From: Pseudomonadales bacterium
GTDB lineage: Bacteria; Pseudomonadota; Gammaproteobacteria; Pseudomonadales; Pseudohongiellaceae
Assembly: GCA_022819645.1 (NCBI GenBank)
Contig: JAJEGU010000015.1
Span: 1-61,495 of the forward strand
Length of the DNA: 61,495 bases
Direction of reading: 5' to 3'
Position numbers and translations under genes: made by a program. The notes beneath the pieces are model-generated. The model had not been told where the DNA came from. It made no database searches and saw only the letters and a list, made by a program, of their open reading frames with translations. Within the stretch, counting starts at the first letter, position 1; each line of letters opens with the position of its first letter. Positions 32,356 to 42,340 of the stretch are shown one piece after another.

Positions 32356-33201
32356 ATGAGCGACAAGGAAATCATTCTGGGCGAACTCCATATCGCCAAT
32401 CATCTGCCTTTCGTGCTCGTCGGCGGCATGAATGTGCTGGAATCAGCCGAGACCGTCATGCGCGTGGCGGAGGGCTTCGCCCGGACCACCCGGGAGCTTT
32501 CGATACCCTGGATTTTCAAGGCGAGCTTTGACAAGGCGAATCGATCCTCCATCCATTCCCCCCGGGGGCCGGGGCTTGCCGATGGCCTGGCCATGCTCGC
32601 CGAAATCAAGAGGCGATTCGGCGTTCCCGTACTCACCGATGTCCACGAGCCCGGCCAGGCCGAGGCGGCGGCGGAAGTGGCCGATGTGCTGCAATTGCCC
32701 GCGTTTCTCAGCCGGCAGACCGATCTGGTGACTGCCCTGGCCCGCACCGGCGCCGCCATCAATATCAAGAAGGCCCAGTTTCTGGCGCCGCTGGAAATGC
32801 GTCATATCCTGGAAAAATTCGAACAGGCGGGCAATTCCCGGCTCATGCTTTGCGAGCGCGGCACGAGTTTCGGCTACCACAATCTGGTGGTGGACATGCT
32901 TGGAATCCAGACCCTGAAGTCCTTTGCCTGCCCGATCCTGTTCGACGCCACCCACGCCCTGCAGCTTCCCGGCGGCGAGTCCCACGGCGCCGGCGGACGG
33001 CGGGGGCAGTTGGCCGGTCTCGCCGGGGCGGGACTGATGCAGGGCATTGCCGGCCTGTTCATCGAAGCGCATCCCGACCCGGACCAGGCCCTCTGCGATG
33101 GTCCCTGCGCCCTGCGGCTCGCGCGGCTGCCGGAATTCCTGGGACAAATGATGCGGGTGGACGCCCTTGCCAAGTCCCTGCCGGCGCTGGATACAAGTTA
33201 A
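32356..33201 (+). CDS. kdsA: 3-deoxy-8-phosphooctulonate synthase (KDO-8-P synthase)
   Basis: KdsA condenses PEP and arabinose 5-phosphate for the KDO sugar of LPS. The 281-residue TIM barrel starts at ATG 32356, with [12 protein letters not shown] early, [12 protein letters not shown], and the [13 protein letters not shown] and [12 protein letters not shown] stretches. The upstream extension of the frame is a pyrG shadow. The product supplies LPS together with the lpx genes. Confidence 0.97.
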   Translation: MSDKEIILGELHIANHLPFVLVGGMNVLESAETVMRVAEGFARTTRELSIPWIFKASFDKANRSSIHSPRGPGLADGLAMLAEIKRRFGVPVLTDVHEPGQAEAAAEVADVLQLPAFLSRQTDLVTALARTGAAINIKKAQFLAPLEMRHILEKFEQAGNSRLMLCERGTSFGYHNLVVDMLGIQTLKSFACPILFDATHALQLPGGESHGAGGRRGQLAGLAGAGLMQGIAGLFIEAHPDPDQALCDGPCALRLARLPEFLGQMMRVDALAKSLPALDTS

Positions 33202-33218
33202 TCATTCATCACAAATAG

Positions 33219-34538
<1,320 letters not shown>

Positions 34539-34599
34539 ACGGGAAACTTCGGAGTGAAGGAACGCGGAATTGCCCCGGTACGGGAAAGCGGGAACCGTC

Positions 34600-34875
34600 A
34601 TGAAACTATTGCTTGTTGCCCTGCTGGCGATCACGTGCTGGCTTCAGTACCAGCTCTGGCTGGGTGAAGACGGCTATCTCGCCCTGCGGGCGCGTCAGGT
34701 GGAAGCCAACGAGCAGCGCGACCATATCGCAAAACTGCGGGAAAACAATCGGCAACTCGAAGTGGAAGCGCTGGATCTGAAAAATGGGTATGAGGCCATT
34801 GAGGAAAGGGCCCGCTCGGAACTCGGCATGATCCGGGAAGGCGAGACCTTCCATATCATCGTGGACCAGGATTGA
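34600..34875 (+). CDS. ftsB: Cell division protein FtsB
   Basis: FtsB is a small bitopic division protein that pairs with FtsL and FtsQ. The 91-residue protein starts at ATG 34600, has one membrane segment at about residues 2-18, then a coiled coil, then the conserved EERARSELGMI stretch. It sits directly before ispD, its usual partner. Only 3 bp separate the two. Confidence 0.93.
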   Translation: MKLLLVALLAITCWLQYQLWLGEDGYLALRARQVEANEQRDHIAKLRENNRQLEVEALDLKNGYEAIEERARSELGMIREGETFHIIVDQD

Positions 34876-34878
34876 CTC

Positions 34879-35577
34879 GTGTGCTGGGGCATTCTCCCCG
34901 CCGCGGGAAGCGGTGCGCGCTTCGGGTCCGCGGTTCCCAAACAATATCTGCCGCTCCATGGCCGGGCGGTCCTGTCCTGGTCCCTGGAGGCCCTGCTTGC
35001 CGTTCCCGTCAAGGCGCTGGCGGTTGCCCTCGGCCCGGATGACAGCCACTGGCCGGCCCTGGGCTGGAATCAGGATTCCCGGATCATCGCCTGCCGGGGC
35101 GGCGCCCAGCGACAGCAGTCCGTGCTCGGCGCATTGCGGGCGCTGGAGGATCGCGCCCGGGATGACGACTGGGTGCTGGTTCACGACGCGGTGCGGCCCT
35201 GTGTGCGCGGCGATGATATCCTGCGCCTGATTCGGGAAACCGGCGCGGCGGGCGCCGATGGCGGCCTGCTTGGCTGGCCCGCGGACAATGCCCTCAAGCG
35301 CGTGGCCGCCGGTGGAATCGTGCGGGACAATGTGTCGCGGCAGGATTGCTGGAATGCGGCGACTCCCCAGATGTTCCGCTTTGGCGTTTTGCGCCAGGCG
35401 CTGCACCGGGCGGAAGCCGAACAACAGTCGCACCCGGACGAATCGGCGGCGGTCATGGCTACCGGAGGCAGCGTGATCATGGTTCCCTGCGCCAAAGACA
35501 ATATCAAGATCACCCGCGAGCCCGACCTGGAACTGGCCGCTGCGATTCTTGCCGCCCGCCAGGGAAATTCACAATGA
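34879..35577 (+). CDS. ispD: 2-C-methyl-D-erythritol 4-phosphate cytidylyltransferase
   Basis: IspD makes CDP-ME in the MEP pathway. The 232-residue protein opens with ILPAAGSGARFG, the nucleotide loop, and has LVHDAVRPCV and SRQDCWNAATPQMF-type stretches. The start is GTG 34879. The stop overlaps the ispF start by four bases. Confidence 0.96.
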   Translation: MCWGILPAAGSGARFGSAVPKQYLPLHGRAVLSWSLEALLAVPVKALAVALGPDDSHWPALGWNQDSRIIACRGGAQRQQSVLGALRALEDRARDDDWVLVHDAVRPCVRGDDILRLIRETGAAGADGGLLGWPADNALKRVAAGGIVRDNVSRQDCWNAATPQMFRFGVLRQALHRAEAEQQSHPDESAAVMATGGSVIMVPCAKDNIKITREPDLELAAAILAARQGNSQ

Positions 35578-36104
35578 GCCATCCAGACTCCCGCCAGCTC
35601 CGTATCGGACACGGCTTTGACGCGCACCGCTTTGCGCCGGATTTCGATCCCGCCAGCCCGCTGGTGCTTGCCGGCGTGACCCTGCCCGCGAAGCGCAGCC
35701 TGCTGGCGCACTCCGACGGCGACCTGGTGCTGCACGCCCTTGCCGACGCCGTGCTCGGCGCCGCCGCGGCGGGCGATATCGGCAGGCTTTTTCCCGACAG
35801 CGACGCCAGCATCGCCGGCATTTCCAGCAGCGTGATTCTGGATGCCGCACTCAAGGCCGCGGCGGCAAGGGGATTGCGCCTGATCAATCTCGACCTCACC
35901 GTGGTGGCCCAGGTGCCGAAACTTTCGCTTTTTGCCGAAGAGATGCGGGAGAGCCTCGCCGGGCTGACGGGCCTGCCCCGGGATTGCATCAATCTCAAGG
36001 CCACCACCACCGAAGGCATGGGCTGGCTTGGCCGGGAAGAGGGCATGGCCTGCCATGCGGTGGTGCTGCTCGGCGCCTCCGGCGCAGGCTCCCGGGCCGG
36101 CTGA
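35574..36104 (+). CDS. ispF: 2-C-methyl-D-erythritol 2,4-cyclodiphosphate synthase
   Basis: IspF cyclises CDP-ME 2-phosphate in the MEP pathway. The 176 residues include the metal-binding GHGFDAHRF and HSDGDLVLHALADAVLGA, and the end KATTTEGMGWLGREEG. The final ten residues (GASGAGSRAG) lie beyond the usual end. They are coded by a CCGGCGCAGGCTCCCGG stretch that resembles the palindrome ends found elsewhere in the window. Confidence 0.97.
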   Translation: MSHPDSRQLRIGHGFDAHRFAPDFDPASPLVLAGVTLPAKRSLLAHSDGDLVLHALADAVLGAAAAGDIGRLFPDSDASIAGISSSVILDAALKAAAARGLRLINLDLTVVAQVPKLSLFAEEMRESLAGLTGLPRDCINLKATTTEGMGWLGREEGMACHAVVLLGASGAGSRAG

Positions 36105-37349
36105 ATGAACCATAGCCACCACTGGGAACAGCTTGCCCGCCTGCTTCCGGCGCCGGAAAATCACGCCAGGCTCAAGTCCTGTCCCGCTGACTTCCAGGTG
36201 CGGGAAGAACTCGGCTTCGCCCCCGGCGGAGGCGGCGAGCATCTATTGGTCGAAGTGGAAAAAACCGGGCTGACGACCAGCGAAGCCGCCCGCCGGCTGA
36301 TAGCCGCCTGCGGCGTTGGCCAAGCCGACATCGGCTACGCCGGCATGAAGGACCGCCGCGCCCGCGCCACCCAGTGGTTCAGCCTGCGGCTCCCGGAATC
36401 GGAAGTTTCCAGGTTGCAGCGCGCCGAGGACGACAGCCTGCGGATTCTGCAATCCGGGCGCAATCACCGCAAGATTCGTATCGGCAGCCACCGCTGCAAC
36501 CATTTCGAGATTCTGCTGCGGGATTTTCGCGGCAGCCGGGAGGACCTGGAAAGTCGGCTCGCAACCCTGACGAAGCGGGGGGCGCCCAATTACTTCGGCC
36601 CCCAGCGTTTCGGGCGGCTGGCGAGCAATCTGGAGCAGGTCGAGCGGGCCGCGCGGCCCGGTGCGCCCCGGCCGGGGCGAAGCGAGCGCGGCAGGTTGTA
36701 CTCCGCCGCCAGGGCCATGCTGTTCAACGAAGTGCTTTCCCTGCGGCTCGTCCAGGGCAACTGGAACGCCATGCTGCCGGGCGATGTGCTGGCCCTCGAT
36801 GGTTCGGGACGCCTGTTTCTGCCGGGGGATGATGAGCCAACTGGCGTTGAGTCATCGCCGGGAAGATTCCGCGACTGCGCGCAGAATGACAGTTCCATTC
36901 GAGATTCTGCGCGCAGCGAGCTTCCCTTCTGTCATTCTGCGCGCAGCGAAGCGGAGTCGCAGAATCTCCCCGGGCAGCCTCCAAAAGGAGATACCGCAAC
37001 CACGCGCAGTCCGACCGCATCAAGGCTCGCCACACTGGACATCCACCTCACGGGCCCATTGCCCGGAGCGAACTTTCCGCAACACAGATATGCAACTCGC
37101 GACGAGGCTGCCGATATGGAAAATGCGGCGCTTGAAAAATATCCGGCGATACTCGATTGGCTGCGCCGGGAAAAAGTCGAGGCCGGCCGCCGGCCCCTGC
37201 GTCTGGCGCCGCGGAATCTGCGCTGGAGCTGGACCCGCGAAGGATTGCGGCTATGCTTCGCCCTTGCGCGGGGCGCCTACGCCACGAGCTTGATCAGGGA
37301 ACTTTGCATTACCGATGGAAGCGAACACAAAACCGAAACTGAATCTTGA
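36105..37349 (+). CDS. truD: tRNA pseudouridine(13) synthase with repeat-derived insertion
   Basis: TruD makes pseudouridine 13 in tRNA-Glu. The N-terminal half has the catalytic GYAGMKDRRARATQ with Asp83 and the NYFGPQRFG stretch. The 414 residues exceed the usual 340-350. The excess, about residues 245-305, is coded by palindromic repeat halves at 36862-36970 inserted without a frameshift, giving a Ser/Arg/Cys-rich segment (FRDCAQNDSSIRDSARSELP). The C-terminal part resumes with LTGPLPGANFPQ. The insertion lies late in the protein and may form a surface loop. The ATG abuts the ispF stop. Confidence 0.93.
   Translation: MNHSHHWEQLARLLPAPENHARLKSCPADFQVREELGFAPGGGGEHLLVEVEKTGLTTSEAARRLIAACGVGQADIGYAGMKDRRARATQWFSLRLPESEVSRLQRAEDDSLRILQSGRNHRKIRIGSHRCNHFEILLRDFRGSREDLESRLATLTKRGAPNYFGPQRFGRLASNLEQVERAARPGAPRPGRSERGRLYSAARAMLFNEVLSLRLVQGNWNAMLPGDVLALDGSGRLFLPGDDEPTGVESSPGRFRDCAQNDSSIRDSARSELPFCHSARSEAESQNLPGQPPKGDTATTRSPTASRLATLDIHLTGPLPGANFPQHRYATRDEAADMENAALEKYPAILDWLRREKVEAGRRPLRLAPRNLRWSWTREGLRLCFALARGAYATSLIRELCITDGSEHKTETES
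36862..36970. repeat. Palindromic repeat halves (GTCATTCTGCG family) inside truD
   Basis: A right-end half (GATTCCGCGACTGCGCGCAG, then AATGAC) at 36864-36890 and a left-end half (GTCATTCTGCGCGCAGCG..., then GAGTCGCAGAATCTC) at 36931-36968 are joined with a spacer. Both match intergenic copies at 20761 and 61394. The insertion keeps the reading frame open. Confidence 0.8.
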
Positions 37350-37998
37350 CGGCATCGGCGTGACTTCCCGTCGCACCCGCGAACGACTGGTCGCCGGTCT
37401 GGAGAAAAAGGGCATCCGCAATTCCGCGGTGCTCGAGGTCATGCGCGCCACGCCACGGCATATCTTCATCGAAGAGGCTTTTTCCCACCTTGCCTACGAG
37501 GACCGACCGGTCAATATCGGCTACAAGCAGACGATTTCCCAGCCCTATGTGGTGGCGCGAATGACCGAAACCCTGCTTGCGGCGGGCCGCCCGGAGCGGG
37601 TGCTGGAAATCGGCAGCGGCTGCGGCTACCAGACCGCGATCATCGCCCCCCTGGCCGGGGAGGTTTTCAGCATCGAGCGCATCAAGCCCCTGCACGATAC
37701 GGCGGTGGCCAATCTGCGGCTGCTGGGAATCGACAACGTCAAGCTGATCCACGGCGACGGCAGTCTCGGCCATGCCGAAAAAAGCCCTTATGACGCGATC
37801 ATCGTCACCGCGGCGCCGCTTGGCGTGCCCCGGGAATTGCTCGGGCAACTCGCCGAAGGCGGGCGCATGGTGATTCCCGTGGGCGGCCCCGCGGGGCAGG
37901 AATTGCGGCTGATTACCCGCCGCGGAGACCAGTACCTCAGCCGGATGCTCGATCATGTCCGCTTTGTGCCGCTGCTCAAGGGGCAATTGCGCTTCTGA
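37315..37998 (+). CDS. pcm: Protein-L-isoaspartate O-methyltransferase
   Basis: Pcm methylates isoaspartyl residues to start their repair. The 227-residue protein has the SAM-binding motif VLEIGSGCGYQTA and the family stretch NIGYKQTISQPYVVA. It overlaps truD by 35 bp. surE, which often lies between these two genes, is absent. Confidence 0.96.
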   Translation: MEANTKPKLNLDGIGVTSRRTRERLVAGLEKKGIRNSAVLEVMRATPRHIFIEEAFSHLAYEDRPVNIGYKQTISQPYVVARMTETLLAAGRPERVLEIGSGCGYQTAIIAPLAGEVFSIERIKPLHDTAVANLRLLGIDNVKLIHGDGSLGHAEKSPYDAIIVTAAPLGVPRELLGQLAEGGRMVIPVGGPAGQELRLITRRGDQYLSRMLDHVRFVPLLKGQLRF

Positions 37999-38008
37999 AT
38001 CCGCCGCC

Positions 38009-38938
38009 ATGGATCAACCTTCCACAAGCCTTGCCGGCCATGCAGTCGTCTACCTGAAGGGAATCGCCATGGGGATCAGCGACTCGGTGCCGGGTGTCTC
38101 CGGGGGCACCATTGCAGTCGTCGCCAATATCTATGATCGCCTGATTTACGCCATTCGCTCGCTGGACGGCGAGGCTTTGGGACTGCTGCTGCGCAGCCAG
38201 CCGGCGGCATGCTGGCGCCATGTGGACGGCGCCTTCCTGCTGCTGCTCGGTCTTGGTATGGCCAGCGGCCTGTTGCTCAGCGCCAATCTGATCCTGATCC
38301 TGATCGAGAACTGGCCGGAGCCCCTGCGGGCATTCTTTATCGGCCTGATTGCCGCGGCGGTCTGGCTGCTGCGAAGAGAAGCCGAATTCCCGCGCTGGCG
38401 CAGTATGCTTCTTGCCCTTGGAGGCGCTGCCCTGGTGCTCGCAATTTCCACGGGAAACCCCGCCGGAGGAGAGCCTGCCGCCGCGTACCTTTTCCTCTGC
38501 GGCATGATCGCCATCAGCGCCATGCTGCTGCCGGGGCTTTCCGGTGCCTTCATCCTGCTGCTGCTCGGCGCCTACGAGCACATGCTTGGCGCCCTGGCGA
38601 GCCTGGATCTGCCGCCCCTGCTGATATTCCTCGCCGGCTGCGCACTGGGCGTGCTGCTGATGTCGAGACTGGTCGCCTCACTATTGCGCACAAGACACAG
38701 CCAGACCTACGCCTTCATCTGCGGACTGCTGGCGGGCTCGATTCCCGCCCTCTGGCCCTGGCAGGCAGTCGGAAAGCCCGGGGAACCCGGGAGCTTTATC
38801 GCCAATGAAGCAGTCTGGCCCGGTGCCTACGCCGAACTCATCGGGCGCGACCCCATGTTGCTTTTCTGCCTTTTGGCGCTGGCCGCGGGTTTAGGCCTTA
38901 CTATTCTTGCCCGTGGCGATCCGGTCGAGCAGGGGTAG
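38009..38938 (+). CDS. DUF368 family polyprenyl-phosphate transporter (PopT-like)
   Basis: The 309-residue protein has about eight hydrophobic segments and the DUF368 signature KGIAMGISDSVPGVSGGTIA with a second LPGLSGAFILLLLGAYE. Members of this family recycle undecaprenyl phosphate across the inner membrane. This fits a genome region that also carries uppS, but the distance is 27 kb. ATG 38009 lies 10 bp after pcm. The end overlaps the convergent hydrolase gene by 48 bp. Confidence 0.9.
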   Translation: MDQPSTSLAGHAVVYLKGIAMGISDSVPGVSGGTIAVVANIYDRLIYAIRSLDGEALGLLLRSQPAACWRHVDGAFLLLLGLGMASGLLLSANLILILIENWPEPLRAFFIGLIAAAVWLLRREAEFPRWRSMLLALGGAALVLAISTGNPAGGEPAAAYLFLCGMIAISAMLLPGLSGAFILLLLGAYEHMLGALASLDLPPLLIFLAGCALGVLLMSRLVASLLRTRHSQTYAFICGLLAGSIPALWPWQAVGKPGEPGSFIANEAVWPGAYAELIGRDPMLLFCLLALAAGLGLTILARGDPVEQG

Positions 38939-40153
38939 CAGATAATCCGCGAAGCGCTCGGGATTCTCGGTCATGGGGAAATGCCCCATGCCTTCCATCA
39001 ACCGCCAGGTGGAGCCGGCGATGGCTTCATGGGCCGCCTTGCCGAGTTCCGGGCTGCCGCTGTAGTCGTATTCTCCCGAGAGGATGTGCACCGGTATCCT
39101 GCCGGTATCGATTTCCCCCGCTCGGGCCCTGAGATCGAATTCGGCGGCGTAGTAGTACAGGTCGCCGATAAACGCCGGCGGCCAGCCCGATGCGTACACA
39201 TAGGCGGTTTCCTTGCGATAGGCCGCGGGAGCCTGGGGCGCCGTCAGGCTTTCCATCAGCAGGCCCTTGTACTCATTGCCCACCGCCGGGTGCCACAGGC
39301 CGGGAAAGTCTCCGGTATCGTCGATGCGCAAGGCGCCTTCCAGGGAGATCACCGCCAGAAAGCGGTCGGGATGATGCAGGGCCAGGTCAAGGGCGAGCAA
39401 ACCGCCCACCGAGCAGCCCATGAATACCGGATTTTCCAGCCCCAGGGCCTCGCTGAGCGCCAGGGGAACCTGCCGCAGGAATTCCCCCGTCAGGCGGTAG
39501 TTCTCGCCCCACCAGTTGCGCAGGGGCGGTGGCATGGATTTGCCGTGGAAGGGCAGGTCGTAGGCGATCAGGCGGAAGCGGCTGGTAATCTCGGGATACT
39601 CGAACAAATGCCGCCACTGGCTGCCATGGGCGCCGGCGGTATGCTGCAGCAGCAGGGGAATGCCCTGACCGGCTTCCTCGAAGTAGATACGGTGATCGTG
39701 GCCGCCGAGGTCGAGGTGGACGTAGCGGCCCTGGGGCGCATCGAATGTGCCCGGCGCCGCCGCCTCTTCGCGCATGGGGTCCGCTGCGGCGTTATCCGGG
39801 CGCAGCAGTTCGATGGCGCGTTTGGCGGCGCCGTAGTATTGCGCGTGCAGCACCGGGTCCGCGTCGACTTGCAGGCCCAGGGCGATGGCCGGGGCGATAT
39901 CGTTGAAAAACGGCGGCGGCGTCGCCGCCAGCAGATTGTTCCAGAGCGCTTCCGGGGCGGAGTAGCGAATCAGGCTTTCCGGCTCCGCGGGAACTCCCGC
40001 CTCCACCGCGCCGTCATTCATGCGCAGGGCCAGCGATTCAGCGCCGATCTCAAGCACGAGTCCGCCGCGCCAGTAACGCGCAGCCATGCGGAATTCCCCA
40101 TCGGCGGCACAGCGCGCGGCCCATTCCTCATTCGATGGAAGTGATACAGTCAT
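38891..40153 (-). CDS. Alpha/beta hydrolase with SCP2-like N-terminal domain
   Basis: The 420-residue protein has two parts. Residues 1-110 (WAARCAADGEFRMAARYW...) resemble an SCP2 sterol-carrier-like domain. Residues from about 140 form an alpha/beta hydrolase with nucleophile Ser248 in MGCSVGG, an oxyanion strand PLLLQHTAG, and a His in EGMGHFPMTENPERF. The substrate is unknown; the fold includes esterases, epoxide hydrolases and C-C hydrolases. ATG 40153 with GGGGAT upstream is preferred to TTG 40174. It faces the DUF368 gene. Confidence 0.85.
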   Translation of the reverse strand: MTVSLPSNEEWAARCAADGEFRMAARYWRGGLVLEIGAESLALRMNDGAVEAGVPAEPESLIRYSAPEALWNNLLAATPPPFFNDIAPAIALGLQVDADPVLHAQYYGAAKRAIELLRPDNAAADPMREEAAAPGTFDAPQGRYVHLDLGGHDHRIYFEEAGQGIPLLLQHTAGAHGSQWRHLFEYPEITSRFRLIAYDLPFHGKSMPPPLRNWWGENYRLTGEFLRQVPLALSEALGLENPVFMGCSVGGLLALDLALHHPDRFLAVISLEGALRIDDTGDFPGLWHPAVGNEYKGLLMESLTAPQAPAAYRKETAYVYASGWPPAFIGDLYYYAAEFDLRARAGEIDTGRIPVHILSGEYDYSGSPELGKAAHEAIAGSTWRLMEGMGHFPMTENPERFADYLLPLLDRIATGKNSKA

Positions 40154-40406
40154 TGCAATATCCCCGTCCGGCAAAAGAGCGCAGTGTACGCCCTGGTAAG
40201 CGCAGGGAGCAAATTTTCTCGCCCGTCATTCTGCGCGCGGCGGAGTGGGTGCAGGCAAGCGTTTGCGAAGCGCAGCTTCGCGCCCGGTCGTAACGGTGCG
40301 CGGTCATGCTGCGAGACTGGAGTCGCAGAATCTGTTCGGGCATTCTGTGGGATGGCGCATGCCCTTCATGGCACCGGCTCCTGTGGCGCCGGCTCCTCGG
40401 TCTCAC
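40154..40406. other. Gap between hydrolase and modC with palindromic repeat
   Basis: No gene is seen. Bases 40225-40334 are a copy of the GTCATTCTGCG repeat family with an inserted middle (AAGCGCAGCTTCGC hairpin). Short GCACCGGCTCCTGTGGCGCCGGCTCCT direct repeats lie just beyond. Confidence 0.6.
40225..40334. repeat. Dispersed palindromic repeat (GTCATTCTGCG family), copy 4
   Basis: The left end GTCATTCTGCGCGCGGCGGAG and the inner GAGTCGCAGAATCTG match the family. The middle is diverged, with a local hairpin GCGAAGCGCAGCTTCGC. Confidence 0.65.
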
Positions 40407-41453
40407 TTACTGCAGGATCGCCACGGATTTGATTTCGGCGTAAATCTCGCTGCCCGGCGCCAATCCGAGCCGCCGGGACGACTTGCGCGAAACGCGCGAC
40501 AGCAACCTGGTGCTTTCGCCGACCCGCAGATGCACCATGCACATGGCGGTGTCGGGAGATTCCTCTATCCGCTCCACCGTGGCGGGCAAGCGGTTGAGAA
40601 TGCTCGAATGCGCCTCTTCCGCATGGCTCAGACTGATGTCGCGGGCGAGAATGCGCAATCTGACCAGGCCGCCCATCGCAACGCCCGGATCGGGAATCAG
40701 CATCCGGCCGTCGGCGTAGGCCGCTTCCGCCAGGTTCCAGTCCGCGTCATGGCCGGCGATCGTGGTTTCGAGCACCACGCCGCTTTCTCCGGCCGCGTTG
40801 ACCGGCAGTCGGCGAGAGACCATCAGCTCTGTTACCGAGCCGCTCGCGACGCATTTTCCATGGTCGAGCACCAGCACATGAGCCGCGAGCCGGGCGACTT
40901 CGTCGGGGGAGTGGGTGACGTAAACGATGGGACAGTCAAGTTCGTCCGGCAGGTTTTGCAGATAGGGCAGCAACTCCTGCTTTCGCGCCACATCGAGCGC
41001 CGACAGCGGTTCGTCGAGCAACAGCAGGCGCGGTTTGCTCAACAAGGCCCGGGCCAGCGCGACGCGCTGCCGCTCGCCGCCCGACAACTGCCGCGGGAAC
41101 TTGTCGAGCAGATGCTCGATGCCGAGCAACTTTACGGCGTCCGCCGTATCGGCGCCGTCACCGGGATCCCGGCCATAGTGAAGATTCCGCCGCGCGCTGA
41201 GATGGGGCAGCAGGCTGCTGTCCTGGAATACGTAGCCGATGCGGCGCAGATGCGTCGCCATGAAGTGGTTTTCGTCCTGCCAGACTTCGCCATCGACCGT
41301 CAGCCGCGCGGCTTGCGGGCGGTCGAGTCCCGCCAGGCAGCGCAGCAAGGTGGTCTTGCCCGACCCGGATGCGCCGAATACACAGGTGATTCCCGCCGCC
41401 GGAATCTCCGCATCCAGGTCAAGCTGAAAGCGGCCGCCCGCGGGCTGCGCCAT
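40407..41453 (-). CDS. modC: Molybdate ABC transporter ATP-binding protein
   Basis: ModC drives molybdate import with ModA and ModB. The 348-residue protein has Walker A (FGASGSGKTT), the LSGGERQR signature, Walker B (LLLLDEPLSALD) and a C-terminal Mop/TOBE domain that binds oxyanion. Start ATG 41453 (MAQPAGGRF) is preferred; a longer open frame to 41528 would translate the palindromic repeat. The gene is separated from modB by that 162-bp repeat. Confidence 0.94.
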   Translation of the reverse strand: MAQPAGGRFQLDLDAEIPAAGITCVFGASGSGKTTLLRCLAGLDRPQAARLTVDGEVWQDENHFMATHLRRIGYVFQDSSLLPHLSARRNLHYGRDPGDGADTADAVKLLGIEHLLDKFPRQLSGGERQRVALARALLSKPRLLLLDEPLSALDVARKQELLPYLQNLPDELDCPIVYVTHSPDEVARLAAHVLVLDHGKCVASGSVTELMVSRRLPVNAAGESGVVLETTIAGHDADWNLAEAAYADGRMLIPDPGVAMGGLVRLRILARDISLSHAEEAHSSILNRLPATVERIEESPDTAMCMVHLRVGESTRLLSRVSRKSSRRLGLAPGSEIYAEIKSVAILQ

Positions 41454-41484
41454 CGTGTAGAAAATGCGCGCCTGCAAGATTCCA

Positions 41485-41646
41485 GGAGCCTGCACCGTAG
41501 GAATTCGCGGCTGCAAATCCGCTCTCATCCACGCCCTTGACCGTTCGATTTCGTTAAATATAACCCAATATTCGCCTCAATCGAACGGTCAAGGGCGCGG
41601 CGATAGCGAATTTTCGCTTTCGCGAATTCCTACGGCGCAGGCTCCT
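41485..41646. repeat. 162-bp nested palindromic repeat (MITE-like), copy B
   Basis: This copy is inverted relative to 9134-9295 and similar along its whole length. The outer arms GGAGCCTGCACCGTAGGAAT and ATTCCTACGGCGCAGGCTCC and the inner arms GACCGTTCGATT / AATCGAACGGTC are clear. Its right end supplies two bases of the modB stop codon, and its left end lies 32 bp before modC. Confidence 0.9.
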
Positions 41647-42340
41647 AGCTTCCGAATCTCATGCCGGTAATGGCATGGCGCCTGATCGAACCGTACACGA
41701 TCAGCAGCACGAGGAAGGAGAAAACAACCATTGACCCCGCCAGCCAGTGCGCCTCGCCGAACTGCAGCGCCTCGACCTGTTCGTAGATCTGCACCGAAAC
41801 CACCCGGGTCTCGCCGGGAATATTGCCTCCGATCATGAGGACGACGCCGAATTCGCCGACCGTATGGGCGAAACCGAGAATCGAACCACTGATGAATCCC
41901 GGCCGCGCCAGCGGAATTGCAACAGTGAAGAATCGCTGCCAGGGACCAGCGCCGAAAGTCGCCGCGACTTCCAGCGGACCGTCGCCCATGGCGTGGAAGG
42001 CGTTCTGGATCGGCTGCACGACGAAGGGCAGGGAGTAGAGGATCGAGCCGATGACCAGGCCTTCGAAGGTAAACGCGAGACTGCCCAGCCCGAGCGCCCC
42101 GGTCAGTTGGCCGATCGGGCCGGCGGGAGCCAGGGCGAGCAGGAGATAGAAACCGAGCACCGTGGGAGGCAGCACAAGCGGCAGGGCGACGATGGCGGCC
42201 ACCGGGCCGCGCAGCCAGGAATGCGTGCGCGCAAGCCACCACGCCAGCGGCGTGCCGATCAGCAGCAGGAGCAAGGTCGCGGTGGTGGCCAGGCGCAGGG
42301 TCAGCCAGATGGCCTGCAGGTTATCCGGCGAGAACATCAT
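41645..42340 (-). CDS. modB: Molybdate ABC transporter permease
   Basis: ModB forms the transmembrane channel. The 231-residue protein has five to six hydrophobic segments and the ABC-coupling EAA-like stretch EVAATFGAGPWQRFFTVAIP. The PPTVLGFYLL motif is typical of ModB. The TAG stop lies inside the palindromic repeat end. The start overlaps the modA stop by four bases. Confidence 0.95.
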   Translation of the reverse strand: MMFSPDNLQAIWLTLRLATTATLLLLLIGTPLAWWLARTHSWLRGPVAAIVALPLVLPPTVLGFYLLLALAPAGPIGQLTGALGLGSLAFTFEGLVIGSILYSLPFVVQPIQNAFHAMGDGPLEVAATFGAGPWQRFFTVAIPLARPGFISGSILGFAHTVGEFGVVLMIGGNIPGETRVVSVQIYEQVEALQFGEAHWLAGSMVVFSFLVLLIVYGSIRRHAITGMRFGS

